From Papaver somniferum (Eukaryota > Streptophyta > Magnoliopsida > Ranunculales > Papaveraceae): a stretch of DNA of 64,000 nt. The notes under the pieces are model-generated. The model was not told the DNA's origin. It was given only the letters and a program-made list of their open reading frames with translations, and searched no databases. The stretch is from assembly GCF_003573695.1 (NCBI RefSeq), contig NW_020621936.1, positions 11,780,001-11,844,000 on the forward strand. The letters are read 5' to 3'. The translations under genes and the position numbers were made by a program. Shown in pieces: positions 1-9,821 of this stretch. Position 1 is the first letter of the stretch. Each line of letters starts with the position of its first letter.

Positions 1-798
1 TATTACCGAGTAAAGGAAGATCATTGGGAGTTAATGAGCGAGATTTGTTGTTGTTGTGGTATATATATAGGCTGATGAGATGTCAGTGAGGGATATAGAG
101 TGATTGGGGAGGCTACAGAGTCGAGAGAATTGCTGCAGAGAAATCTGCAGCAGCAGAAAAATAGTGAAGAACGAAGAACATTGACCCACACAAGCAGTCG
201 TTTATGCTACAAACGACAGTCGCAAGACAGTCTTATATGCTACAGTGGTAACGACCCACAGCCGAGGGTCGTAGTTCTCTGGTTTGTAACAAATATAACT
301 GTTACAAACCCGGTTTTGAATTATTTCTCCCTTTTCATCATTTGTAAACACCCTTTGAGCAATAATAATGATTTTTGAGCGTGTTTCCAACAACATGATG
401 AGATAGACCCCATCACTGGGACAACGGAGGAAGCCGGACTTCATACTTGGGTGAATTTGTTTTATTTTCTATTTGACTTTTGCACTTAATTAAAATAGAA
501 TTATGATTTGAAAAAATTAGTTATTATTTTATTAGATGGGTCATGCTTGCTTAGATGTTTGATGTCCCATGCTTACGATTTATAATTAATGTTTGGAGAA
601 TCTACCTTGGCAAGAATAAGAGTCGATGTTGTTTTATTTGTCGAGCGATAATTGTTTGAGAATGAATAATTGAACCTATTGGTATGAGTTTGGCCGAATC
701 CTAGACCCAGTAACTCTCTATTTTATTCCTTTAAAATTAATCTTAACAAGTCTTAGAGTTCGAATCCTATTTACTACAACCACAATCAAAAATATAAA
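1..798. other. Unassigned stretch, possible retroelement remnant
   Basis: No convincing coding region. A TATA-like run near 60-70 is followed by purine-rich sequence and a small CTGCAG-centred inverted repeat around 131-158. The dense leader-like sequence up to about 440 resembles the end of a plant LTR or the 5' part of a lost transcript, but no TG...CA pair, primer site or target duplication was found. A box-B-like AGTTCGAATCCT lies near 757-768. Nothing else can be supported. Confidence 0.25.
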
Positions 799-874
799 TC
801 AATCATCAACATCATCGTCTTCATCTTCATCCTCAAGCGCTGGCCCAAACCAAAAGAAGTGTTCTGGATCATCT

Positions 875-911
<37 letters not shown>

Positions 912-1086
912 ACTCATCATCCTCTTCATCGTCCTCCTCTTCTTCATCATCAACAACATCATAATCATCATCCTCTTCATGATCTCCAAAACAAGGAACA
1001 ACCTTGCAACCAAAATAACCAACAATCTCGTTGTCTTCATCATCAAGAAGAAGAAATAGGAAGGAAGTTACTACTATAGCAGTCAT
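799..1086 (-). CDS. Small very acidic protein, unknown function
   Basis: The 95-residue reading frame starts at an ATG 87-125 nt downstream of a TATA box on the minus strand. Residues 1-15 are hydrophobic (MTAIVVTSFLFLLL) and could be a short membrane or signal segment. Two cysteines follow (residues 27 and 32). From residue 37 on, the protein is almost only Asp and Glu, including an uninterrupted Asp run encoded by a (GAT)n microsatellite, with an aromatic PEHFFWFGP insert at about residues 74-82. No family was recognised. An acidic tail like this could be histone- or cation-binding, but that is speculation. The TATA box, leader and ATG in one line favour a real gene. The microsatellite means tail length probably varies between individuals. 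It could also be a truncated first exon. Confidence 0.45.
878..910. repeat. (ATC)n microsatellite inside a coding region
   Basis: Uninterrupted ATC triplets, read as a poly-Asp run (GAT codons) on the minus strand in the acidic protein. Confidence 0.9.
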
Positions 1087-1207
1087 TTTCTCTGGTTTGA
1101 TACTAAAACTTTCAGTTTTTGATACTGAAACCCTAGGTTCAGTTTAGAGAGAGACTTGGAAAAGAAAAATCCGAGTAGTAGTACTCTCCTAGTCTCCCTT
1201 GCTCGTG

Positions 1208-1214
1208 TTTTATA
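1208..1214 (-). promoter_or_regulatory. TATA box of the acidic-protein gene
   Basis: TATAAAA on the minus strand, within GGTATAAAACACG, followed by a leader of about 90-100 nt to the ATG at 1086. The leader contains AAACCCTAGGTT-like sequence and a purine-rich GAGAGA stretch, as in many plant 5' UTRs. Confidence 0.5.
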
Positions 1215-1389
1215 CCGTGACACACGTTTTCACTTTACGATTCAACCTCTAGCTTAGCCACGTACAAGCATGATAACTTGGCTAGTGAACAAGTATAGCT
1301 TTGGAAAATAATTAAATACAGTATAATATAAAATAAAAAAATTGGGTGGAAAATTAACATCAAGGAATTTAATTTGGAAAAAATATAAA

Positions 1390-1715
1390 TTGGTTTACAA
1401 GTTCGTCCAAGAGTGACATCGGTAAAAATGGAAAATTACCATCAATCAATTTATCTTGGTGGAAATATGCTAGAAACTTAGATTTGGACGATAATCACTT
1501 GCTAAGATCGTGACATCGAAATAAAAAATGGTTTACAAGCTCGTTCAAGAGTGACATCTGAAAAAATGGAAAATTACCATCAATCAATTTATCTTGGTGG
1601 AAATACTCTCGGAAACTTAGATTTGGATGAACTATACTCTATGTGATCGTGACATCGAAATAAAATTTGGTTAGCTGAATAAGCCATTACCAAGAGTGAC
1701 ATTGGTAAAAAACTT
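1390..1715. repeat. Degenerate tandem repeat, period about 138 bp
   Basis: Three consecutive units begin near 1391, 1529 and 1668 with TGGTTTACAAG-like sequence. Each contains GAGTGACATC, AAAATTACCATCAATCAA and GTGACATCGAAATAAAA words. The third unit is partial. No reading frame is shared, so it is a noncoding minisatellite. Confidence 0.7.
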
Positions 1716-1783
1716 GGATATCGAGTCTTGGCGACGATGCCAATCATAGTCGTTCGTGAATTCATAATGCCGACCAATCAAAT

Positions 1784-2363
1784 AAACTAGTTATACCTGA
1801 TAACCTAAGATCCCCAAACATCCTTGCCAATATTATCGGCTGATCGGTCCGATACGACCAATAATGTGATATTATCGGATATTCATATGTATGTATCACT
1901 GATATTTCATGTTTCGTCCAGATTAAAGGCACAAACATGATAAAATCCTACATTATCGGCCAATATTTTAAAAAATAAATATTGATCGATTCTTTTAATA
2001 CAAATTTAATTGTAAGAGCTAGCTAGAATTGCTTCTAAGAATATGAATTGGGATTTTAATCAAAAAAAATTGCACCAAAAAGCATTTATGATCTTCCAAG
2101 GCACTAGCCAGTACTATATTATTAATTTATTAGTTTTCTTTTAAGAATATGTGAATTTGGAGTAAAATAGTGCAATGTAGTTGACTAAGTAGTAAAGAAA
2201 AGATACTACTATATATCCAAGGCACTAGTAACAAAGGAATTAGCTAGTACAATAATAAGTACTCCAGTTTAGATGTTAAGCAGTAAACAGGATAGATGTT
2301 AAGCAGTAAACAACAACAACAACAAAAATCGAAAATATCTTGAAGGGAAATCAAATTTCAAAA
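1784..2363. other. Intergenic, TTATCGG-rich remnant
   Basis: No gene seen. Between 1830 and 1970 the words TTATCGG and CCAATA recur in both orientations, as in decayed plant MITEs. A 22-bp direct duplication (AGATGTTAAGCAGTAAACAG) lies at about 2271-2313, next to an AAC microsatellite. Confidence 0.4.
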
Positions 2364-2440
2364 CCGGTAGTGAGGCACAATGGTTCACTTTAGTTATAGT
2401 AAGTTTGAGGTCGGAGGTTCGAAACTCTCTAGACCTTTTT
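2364..2440 (+). repeat. tRNA-derived SINE-like head
   Basis: A box-A-like stretch (TAGTGAGGCACAATGG) is followed about 40 nt later by GAGGTCGGAGGTTCGAAACTC, a close box-B match, then AGACC and T-runs. This spacing is that of plant tRNA-related SINEs. No 3' tail or target duplication could be fixed, and an open frame of 67 codons overlapping it is probably incidental. Confidence 0.4.
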
Positions 2441-2881
2441 ATTTTTGTTTAAATTTAGGCATTATATGGCACAATGCTGATTTTATTTTGCTTGACTCAG
2501 GGACCAGGGTATTGAGATATGGCATGATGCCTGAACCAAACCATGTTGCAGTTCAAGATATGGCCCATTTGTTAACTAATTAATAAATCAAATACTTATG
2601 CCAAATATACAAAAGTGTGTTGATTTTATTTGGCTTATTGACCTTATGTTTGACCATTTTTTGTACACCTAACAAATCTCATCAATGTTAAGCCATTTCA
2701 GGTGTGACCACTGCCATTATAGATGTAGTACACCATCGCCACATAATGTCTCTTAACAGGTGTTGGCGCTGCAGTATCTACCAAAAAATCAAATATGATA
2801 ATTAGTGTTTGGTTGAACTGTCTATCAACCCCTTAATGGCAGATTTATTAGATTTTGACAATCGGAAGAGTCTGCAATTAG

Positions 2882-2993
2882 GCTAATGGGGGTGTACCAA
2901 ATTAGTGGGGGGCGTACCAGCCCCAAGGCAAAACCAGTTTTCTCTTATGATTTTGGAACCCACCACCCACTAATTTGGTACACTCCCATTAGC
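2882..2993. mobile_element. Fold-back MITE-like inverted repeat
   Basis: Two arms of about 30 bp, starting GCTAATGGGGGTGTACCAAA and ending in its imperfect reverse complement, enclose about 50 bp. The arms match with only a few substitutions, so the DNA could form a long hairpin. No clear target duplication was found, so the class is open. Confidence 0.55.
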
Positions 2994-3216
2994 AATGCTG
3001 GTGTACAGAAGTTATCATGATGGGTTCAGGACTTGTTGCACATGCCTTTGAATAGGCGTGAATTGCTAAGGGACTAGACGTTCCACCGAATGCCTTAAAT
3101 GACTATTAATGTCATCTTCTCTACAAAAGGAAATTAAACATAGAATTTCCAAAACATACAAAAATCATCCAAAATTAGGAAAGGAAATTAAGAAAATAAA
3201 ACATAGATTAGAGATA

Positions 3217-3948
3217 ATGGGTGATTTAGGAGGAAACAATGCTAACGGAGATAATCATCCTTCTGCACCTTTTAAGTTCTCCAAGAAAGTTTCCAAGACT
3301 ATGTCTACTAGAGAGTTGGGGAATTTGAGGGATATTCTGCAGCAAGAGATTGACAAGAGAAATCGTCTGATTGAGTTCGAAAGAGTTCGTCAGGAAAATG
3401 CTCCACTGTATGAACAATGGAAGAGGAAAAGAATTGCAAGAGATGTGAGGAAAGCTAGATAAAGAGAGGAGAGAGATGATGGGAGAAGGAGCAGATTTGT
3501 TTGGAGAAAGACCCGCAGTGCAACCTCAAGTGATTCTAAAGAGAAAGAGAATGATTTTGAGAGAAGTGATGATCATGAGAGAAATTCTGAGACAGAGAAA
3601 CAAAGGAGGAAGAGATAAAAGAAGATTGAGGATGCATGGTATGAAAGGTTCTTAGCAGAAAAAGCAATCCCTAGGATTTTTGCAAGAACCATGAATGAGA
3701 GATTGAATGTTGATTCTAATGGAGAAACAATTGATGGTGTTGATGAGAATGGTGAACCAGTTGAGGTTGGATGTTTGGAAGAAGATGATGAAGGAAGTGA
3801 AGATGCAGGTGATGGAGGTTATGGAAGTGCAACTGAAACAGGCAGTCAGTATAGCAATGATTACAACGATCATGAGATGGGCATCGACGACGACGACGAC
3901 GATAACAGTCAGCAGAGCAATGAGAACAACGGTGATGATTCTGAATAA
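3217..3948 (+). pseudogene. Broken charged hypothetical gene (two in-frame TAA)
   Basis: One frame stays open for 732 nt (from 3109 if an earlier ATG is used) except for TAA at 3460-3462 and 3616-3618. Read through, it gives a protein of about 240 residues. The N-terminus is glycine/asparagine-rich. A helical block (STRELGNLRDILQQEIDKR) follows, then a long Arg/Lys/Glu-rich middle, then WYERFLAEKAIPRIFARTMN, then an acidic tail of Asp/Glu/Ser ending in a poly-Asp run and GDDSE. Both stops sit in the Arg-rich part (AGATAAAGA and AGATAAAAG), so each could be one base from a sense codon or lie inside a small intron. No family was recognised. The later ATG is preferred because upstream sequence is A-rich and leader-like. 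Either a recent pseudogene or a gene with unrecognised introns. Confidence 0.45.
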
Positions 3949-5171
3949 TCATCCCTGGAACATCAATAAGATTTCGATGGGAAAGCTTCGATTTTATGAA
4001 ATCGGACTAAGAGCTTCTTCGTGAAAATTCAAAGAAATCTTGTAGGTGTTTGCTGATCATTTTGCTCATTGCTGATTTTCCTCATATTGTTGAATCTGCT
4101 GACAAATGTTTTCTTGTGGTTATGTTGCTATTCGGATGTTTTTCTTTTTTTGGAACAGATGAGCTTTTTTTGATACTGTTATGCAGATGGTAACTGCTAA
4201 CAGTTTTAAGGTGCTAAAAGTTTTAAGGTTTAATGGTTTTAAGGTGTTTGCAGGGGGTAACAGTTTTAGTTTGTTTGTAATTAAGGTGTGTGTTTACAGG
4301 GGGGTAACAGTCTAGTTTTTCCTGATATGAATAGTTAATCTATCAGATGTTTGAGGGAATTACAAACTAGGTTTTTGGGTCATTTTTTGATGTGGATCTT
4401 GTGAATGGGTTTGATTGTAATGGAACTACTTAGGAATTAGGGTATTTTTGTAAATCTGGTGGGTTTGACTAGGTATTTGTAAATTGGTTAATGAAATTGC
4501 AATTTCGGTTTCTTTTTGCGTTGATTTGAATATAGTGGGTTACATTTGGTATGATGGAGATGTTTTTGTGATTTCTAATGAAAGGAACAATGGTATGTTA
4601 AACTGTGGTATGTTGAAATGTATTATATGATCTATGAATTTACTAAAGCATTATCTGAATTCTATCCATAACTAGAATCCTGGTACAAGGTAAGGGAACA
4701 TATTACGAATCCTAATTCTATCTGATTTTCATCTAAAGGGCAGAAATTGTTTCTCAAAACATACTACAATCTTGATTCACTAATGGTAACAATATCATAT
4801 ACCCAAACACTATAACTGAGACTAAGTTTATCAACAAAAGGTATAACAAGTTGTAGATCATCTGTCAAAGCCGTAATAACTTGACTCAAGATTGAGTCAT
4901 GTGAAACCTACATGATTCCACTGACCCACAAAACTACTTGGTGCTGGTGGAGGCATATACACATCTAATTCTAATCTACAATGTATTCTGACCACTGAAT
5001 TGTGTTGACTCAACGAGTTAATTAAAAATGATTGGTTAACAAACAAATATCAAGCAAAGAATTTAAAGAACCAATATTTTTATAAAACTAAACGAAGCAA
5101 AATAATACCAACATCCTCAATATTTTAAAAAAAATAATCAAAATAAACAATTTCTAAAAACAAAAACCACA
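3949..5171. other. Intergenic; local GTTTTAAGGT repeats
   Basis: No gene. Between 4180 and 4320 GTTTTAAGGT and GGGGTAACAGT recur in direct order. This may be the 3' untranslated region and flank of the pseudogene upstream. Confidence 0.4.
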
Positions 5172-5546
5172 TTATTCGAAAGTTTCTTTGATAATCTTCT
5201 CAACTAAAACCATCGCATCTGGATCTGGTACTCGTGTTGCGGCGTTAGCAGGCTGTGCTGGAACTTCAAGTACCTTTTGCTCTAGAGGTGTCTCCCTGGG
5301 TATTTCTTGTGTGCCAGACACAGTTTCAGCAACAGGCTCAATCGAAGGAATGGGAGCATGGACACCATCCATTTCAACAGAAGCAGAAGCAGGAAGAGTA
5401 AGATTTTCAACATGAGCTTGAACTTCAGCTAACAGGGGAATGCCAGGAACCTTACACATGCCATCAATAGTTATGGTGATCCTTAGCTTTCTAGGTACAA
5501 CCATTACTATCCTTGGAGTTGTTTTAATCCTCTTATTGGAACTCAT
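5172..5546 (-). CDS. PRKLRI-family small protein, copy 1
   Basis: An intact 124-residue frame starting MSSNKRIKTTPRI. Residues about 18-40 hold PRKLRITITIDG...VPGIPL, the core shared with the gene at 14763 (PRKLRIIITVYG...VPGVPL). The first six residues and the Thr/Pro stretch before the core also agree. After the core the protein is low-complexity: Pro, Val, Glu and Ala rich, with no Trp and one Cys (in the core), so probably disordered. It ends in a short helix-like IIKETFE. No catalytic motif, signal peptide or membrane segment. The start is chosen because the same ATG position, leader and TATA box are seen in the paralogue. I do not recognise the family. The conserved core alternates basic and hydrophobic residues as a beta-hairpin would. 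Function unknown. Confidence 0.6.
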   Translation of the reverse strand: MSSNKRIKTTPRIVMVVPRKLRITITIDGMCKVPGIPLLAEVQAHVENLTLPASASVEMDGVHAPIPSIEPVAETVSGTQEIPRETPLEQKVLEVPAQPANAATRVPDPDAMVLVEKIIKETFE

Positions 5547-5588
5547 GTTCTTCCTCTAATATATCAATCTATCTTTTATGCTGGTGTG

Positions 5589-5598
5589 GTATATATAT
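5589..5598 (-). promoter_or_regulatory. TATA box of PRKLRI copy 1
   Basis: TATATATACC on the minus strand, followed by CCACACCAGCATAAA, then ATATTAGAGGAAGAAC and the ATG. The order and spacing match the promoter of the paralogue at 14763. Confidence 0.55.
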
Positions 5599-5599
5599 T

Positions 5600-6424
5600 A
5601 TTAAAAAAACCTAATTTTTTCTAGGTTAGGAGCATTATCTCCGATTACCTAATTTAGTTGTATTCTGCATATCACTCAAATAAACAAAATATAACAGTTT
5701 CCATATCGATAAATATATGCTCATATACGCGTACAACACCACATTGATTTTAGTATATATATATTCCATGTTGATTGAGTATAAGGGGTATATGCTTTAT
5801 CTTATAGTAGATCATAATCATGTACTCTTCGCTAATGTGCATGCCTTGGATACACTCTTGCCAAATTTGTAGGTATCTGAAGTATCTCTCTCCATAATTC
5901 GCCATGCCTAATCTTCTCTGAACAAATTTTTATTTTTGGGGTAATTCCCTCGGTAATTCACACCTACTCAAAGTCACGCGCAACAATTCCGTCCATCCAA
6001 GCGCTATAACCATGCCCAAATTCTCTTTTGGCTTTCGTATGTCAACACCATAAATTACAGCTATGATTGGCAATAGAAATATATATCGGGATCATTTTTT
6101 TTTTCAAAAGATTAATTTTTTCTTTTGAAGGAATTTTCAAAAGATTAATATACTATGGTCATAACCCTAATTTTTAAATTTGCAATGGACACATAAATAG
6201 AATGTTGATAAACTGGAATAAATCTCACACAAACATGTGAAAATATCCGTTTCTTGTTTGGATCATGAATTTTTAAAGAAAGCATGTTGATTACGGATGC
6301 GACCATTGACCAAACGGTGTAATGGTTCGCACCCCTTTAACCGAATTCATTTTTAAACCCCAAAAGATGTGAAAATTCCAACAGGTGTGTTGTGTGGGGA
6401 CACATAATGCATCCATTGGATGTG
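5600..6424. other. Intergenic, shared upstream region
   Basis: No gene seen. The last 150 nt contain GATGCGACCATT and CATTGGATGTGTATATAAG words that recur before the F-box gene at 10990, so this part is the distal promoter of the F-box gene at 6519. Confidence 0.4.
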
Positions 6425-6432
6425 TATATAAG
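6425..6432 (+). promoter_or_regulatory. TATA box of F-box gene 1
   Basis: TATATAAG followed by CTTTACTC, identical to the box at 10883 before F-box gene 2 and the end of the TA tract before F-box gene 3. The leader to the ATG at 6519 is about 60 nt. Confidence 0.6.
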
Positions 6433-6518
6433 CTTTACTCCTATCTGCTAATCATTCAACAAAAACAAAATCCTAAATATTTCTACATTTAAAAAAAAGT
6501 ATATCACCAGTAATAGTA

Positions 6519-7698
6519 ATGGAAATATTACCGGATTTAACTCCCGAGATACTACACCTCCTTCCAAGTACAAAAAGTATTTTGGCAAGCAAATGTGTGT
6601 GCAAAGAGTGGAATTCTGTCCTTGCAAACAAAAGAATTGGACTCCTTTTCGTTTTCACTAAAAAAGTGAGAGAAGAAAATGTTACGCAACTCTTTTACAG
6701 AGAACAAATTGAGGAGGAAAATTACTACACGATGATGGGAGATTTCAATCAGATGTTATTTGGAAACAATGGTACGTGGAATATTATCCAATCCTATGAT
6801 GAAAACATGTCACACCCAATCGTTGGATCTTGTAATGCTCTGGTATGTTTTTATGTTTCACACCACGACATACAAGATCCTATTTATATTATGAATCCAT
6901 CAACGGGTGAGCACCTCCATCTGCCACAAATATGCGATCCAACACCAACGCCACAAATTAGTTGGGATCCACGATACGTCGTAGGGGGTTGCGGCTACTG
7001 TGAACATACCGGTGAATACAAAGTAGTTCGAATTCAAGTGGGCGGTAAAGTGGACGTACACACACTAGGAGACAACATGGGGATGGAGGAACATCGGGGA
7101 ATTTCCTTTTACTTTTCGGGATTCAGGTGTGTATGCACATGGTTGTATTTTTTGGATAAATCATTATATTTATAACAATGATCAGATACTATCTCTCAAT
7201 TTGGAAAATGAGACATTCTAGTCACATTCGCCACCCCCGCATCATATTTATGATAATGGTGGTTTCAGTATTCCAAGACTTGGAATGGTCTTGTCTGGAG
7301 TTCGCCTTTTATTTTACAACATTCACGATATTTATGATATTCAGATTGATTTTTGGGCACCCATTTCGGATAATCATATTCATGAACGGGCACCCGATGT
7401 AGAATGAAATTGGGTACTTAAGAGGATAATTGTCTTGGAAGAGCCTTTGAATCCATGGTGGCTGCATTATATGCTGATAGCCTTGGGAAATAACAACGAC
7501 ATCCTATTGCAAAACAACCGTTGTTTAGCGCATTATAATGAACTCACCAGAACTTTGACAGAAATTGGGGAGACAAGGTGGCTGGTAAAGGTTAGAGTTA
7601 TTCCTCACATGAGGAGCGCCGTCTCGTTGAGAAATTTTGGAGGACAATCGGAAACATGTACTGACGAAGTCCATGCCACAAACATATTCCGTGTGTAG
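6519..7698 (+). pseudogene. F-box/FBA protein gene 1, broken
   Basis: In plants such proteins are substrate-receptor subunits of SCF ubiquitin ligases: the F-box binds SKP1 and the FBA domain binds the target. Here the N-terminus has an F-box (LPDLTPEILHLLP...CVCKEW, residues 4-31, Trp31 present). The FBA part shows IVGSCNALVCF, MNPSTGEHLHLPQ and GYCEHTGEYKVVRI. A net one-base insertion near 7075-7090 (compare GACAAGAAGGGATGG in copy 2) throws the frame. In the resumed frame two stops occur: TAG at 7219-7221 (His/Gln-rich site in the paralogues) and TGA at 7405-7407 (a Trp codon in copy 2). The frame ends at 7698 with the C-terminal NFGGQSETCTDEVHATN shared with copy 2. Only the first about 185 codons could be made as written, so this is a pseudogene. 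Confidence 0.85.
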
Positions 7699-7744
7699 TG
7701 TTTTTGTTTTGATCGGAGTAATGTAGTTTGGTGTTAGTTTGGTG

Positions 7745-7748
<4 letters not shown>

Positions 7749-7781
<33 letters not shown>

Positions 7782-7787
7782 TATATT
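7749..7787. repeat. (AT)n microsatellite
   Basis: AT dinucleotides with one C interruption, in the 3' flank of F-box gene 1. Confidence 0.9.
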
Positions 7788-8472
7788 TAATAGTACTATT
7801 TGTCATTTTTGATTACTTTTTCCTTATCTTGTCTGGACTAAAAGTTGTTTTTGAAATTTGAAGAATCGAACTTGGTCTTACTTTGGGTAATAATGGTTGG
7901 TATTTTTATTTAATGGAGTTGATGCTTTTAAACATATTCCCGACGATTTTAGGGGGGACTTTCTTTTTATGGTGGTCAATTTGGTATAGAGGGGGGCATT
8001 TCTCTATTTTAGTTGTATTATGGTTATAAATTTTGCGAATCTACAGGGAGACATAAAAGTAAATCCGAGAGAAGAAAAATGTAAAAAGAAGTGAGAATTT
8101 GAGATGCAAAAGGTATAACTGATTCATAGATAAATCAATGATGATATTCTTGAAAATGCAAACGAATGAAAAAGATTTTGTAACTGATGGGGATTTAATA
8201 AGTGGGAAAAAAATGTTGATTACGTGACGAGATTCTTTTGATAGACGAATTATAGATTTGAAACTGGTGTTTGACACCAAAACACAAAACCAGAACATAA
8301 ATGGGAAAAACAAATTAGAGACATGTAACACATCATTTTAATTTCCAGAATTGTATTATTTACGTCTTTTTTATTAATAAATAACTAAGAAATATAAGAA
8401 ATACTGATCAATAATAAACCTATTTTGGCAATCTAGTCTCTTTTTGAATCATGAACTTCAAAATGCAATGTC
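7788..8472. other. Intergenic
   Basis: No gene supported. A minus-strand open stretch of 96 codons at 8041-8331 is Phe/Ile/Leu-rich and looks like translated AT-rich DNA. Confidence 0.4.
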
Positions 8473-8831
8473 CTAGTAGTCGTTAATATCACGAAAAAAT
8501 TGATCTTGAAGCCGATCAACTCGCTCTTGAAGTATATTCACCTGTTGTTGGAGACCAAAAAATCACGATCAAAGGGACAACATCATGTACTCTCCCCATG
8601 CACCAATTCCACACAATGCTCATCGACATCAAATGCATTAGTCTCACGCAAACGCCAATAATCTGCATGCTTCCTCATGCATATTATGAACACGCCGAGT
8701 CTAGGCTGAAGAACTCGTACATCGTAGTCTGAGATCTTAAAATCGTCTTCTAGGGTTCTTCTTAATGAATTGTACTCAAAAGTTTTAGGACCCATATCAA
8801 TAAATTGGTAGCCATATTTTGTGCAGTTCAT
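8473..8831 (-). CDS. Hypothetical small protein with out-of-frame zipper tail
   Basis: The frame at 8583-8831 gives 82 residues (MNCTKYGYQFIDMGP...VDEHCVELVHGEST) with mixed polar and aromatic composition and good codon diversity. No family recognised. About 30 nt after its TGA, in another frame (8473-8556 minus), lies GLQQQVNILQERVDRLQDQF with Leu/Val/Leu at heptad spacing, then a stop. This suggests an original longer protein with a C-terminal coiled coil, disconnected by a frameshift, or an unrecognised small intron. The upstream leader is purine-rich and no clear TATA box was identified. It may be a real short gene or a decaying one. Confidence 0.35.
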
Positions 8832-8899
8832 TCTGATCGAAAAGGAAGAGCGATTCGCAGGAGAAGAAAAATTCCTTGTGTTGACAATTAGATATGGTG

Positions 8900-9060
8900 G
8901 CCGGATTTTTATTTATTTATTAAGTTCTGTATGTTCAGAAACTGCATCCGATTAAAAAGGAAATTAGATAAATATCAAATATTCATTCCATATACATATC
9001 TCATTATCTATTTTGTGCCATATTTATAGTGATATGGAAATTGAAATATTCGATGTACTT
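8900..9060. repeat. Local repeat family, copy 1
   Basis: Contains GTTCAGAAACTGC, ATTAAAAAGGAAATTAGATA and ATATTCATTCCATA, followed by ATATTCGATGTA. The same word order occurs at about 12505-12650 and twice at about 14480-14640. It marks blocks duplicated together with the F-box and PRKLRI genes. Confidence 0.5.
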
Positions 9061-9821
9061 GTAAGGAGGTAAGGAATACCAAATACCTAATTTTCTTAAC
9101 ATAAAAATGTAGGGGCTAAAAGAGAGATACATAAATTAAGGTACCATTAGCCCGTATTTGTAGTGGTAAATACACTTTTGTATTTTAGGGATAGTTCCTG
9201 TTTTCTATTATCAATCAATGCCGTTGTATTAAGATGTTGTTGTGATGTGTATTCTAATTCCAGGAGGTAAGCATTACTGAATTGGTGCATAAGTAGCTGT
9301 AATGAGAATCCCAGCTAGTTTCTGCTATTATGCGTGATTTTTCAAAGTAGTCATTCGTATTCAAAACTTGTGCTTTCTATGTATCCAGTTCTTTACTCAT
9401 AGATTGAGTTTGACAATGCAACCAACAACTCCAAAACCATTCAATCATACACAAGAAAACGGTCATTAAACAAGAAAATTAATCCTAAATCCGAAAGTCA
9501 TTAAGCAAGTCCAACACCATTCAGTCATTAACATCAAAACAATCATTAACATTAAAAAAACATGAAAATTAATCCTAAATCCGAAACGTAGATTCTAAAA
9601 AACAAAACAAGATTCAGTCGTCCACAATATCTTGTTAAACCCCTCTTAATTCCAATTTTTCTCTGTACTTTGACGATACATATTTCTTCAAAATACCAAC
9701 TTGTGTAACCATTTCTACTCTGTACGTATCATCATTTCCATTAAAGCAACTTAACCCAAAAAATCCACCAGCTATAAGAAAATTGGAATTGATAGAGTCG
9801 ACTCTTACCTGTTTTCGGCCA
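9061..9821. other. Intergenic or 3' flank, one local duplication
   Basis: The words AAAATTAATCCTAAATCCGAAA and CATTCAGTCATTAA/CATTCAATCATACA recur between 9430 and 9590, a local duplication. It lies downstream of the minus-strand gene at 9822 and may include its 3' UTR. No reading frame is supported. Confidence 0.35.

Noticed and set aside
100..378. Plus-strand open frame of 92 codons
   Set aside because: Composition is that of random translation, it overlaps a minus-strand frame of equal quality, and the region looks like untranslated repeat DNA.
2380..2583. 67-codon frame starting in the SINE-like box region
   Set aside because: It begins inside a tRNA-like promoter element and shows no protein-like features.
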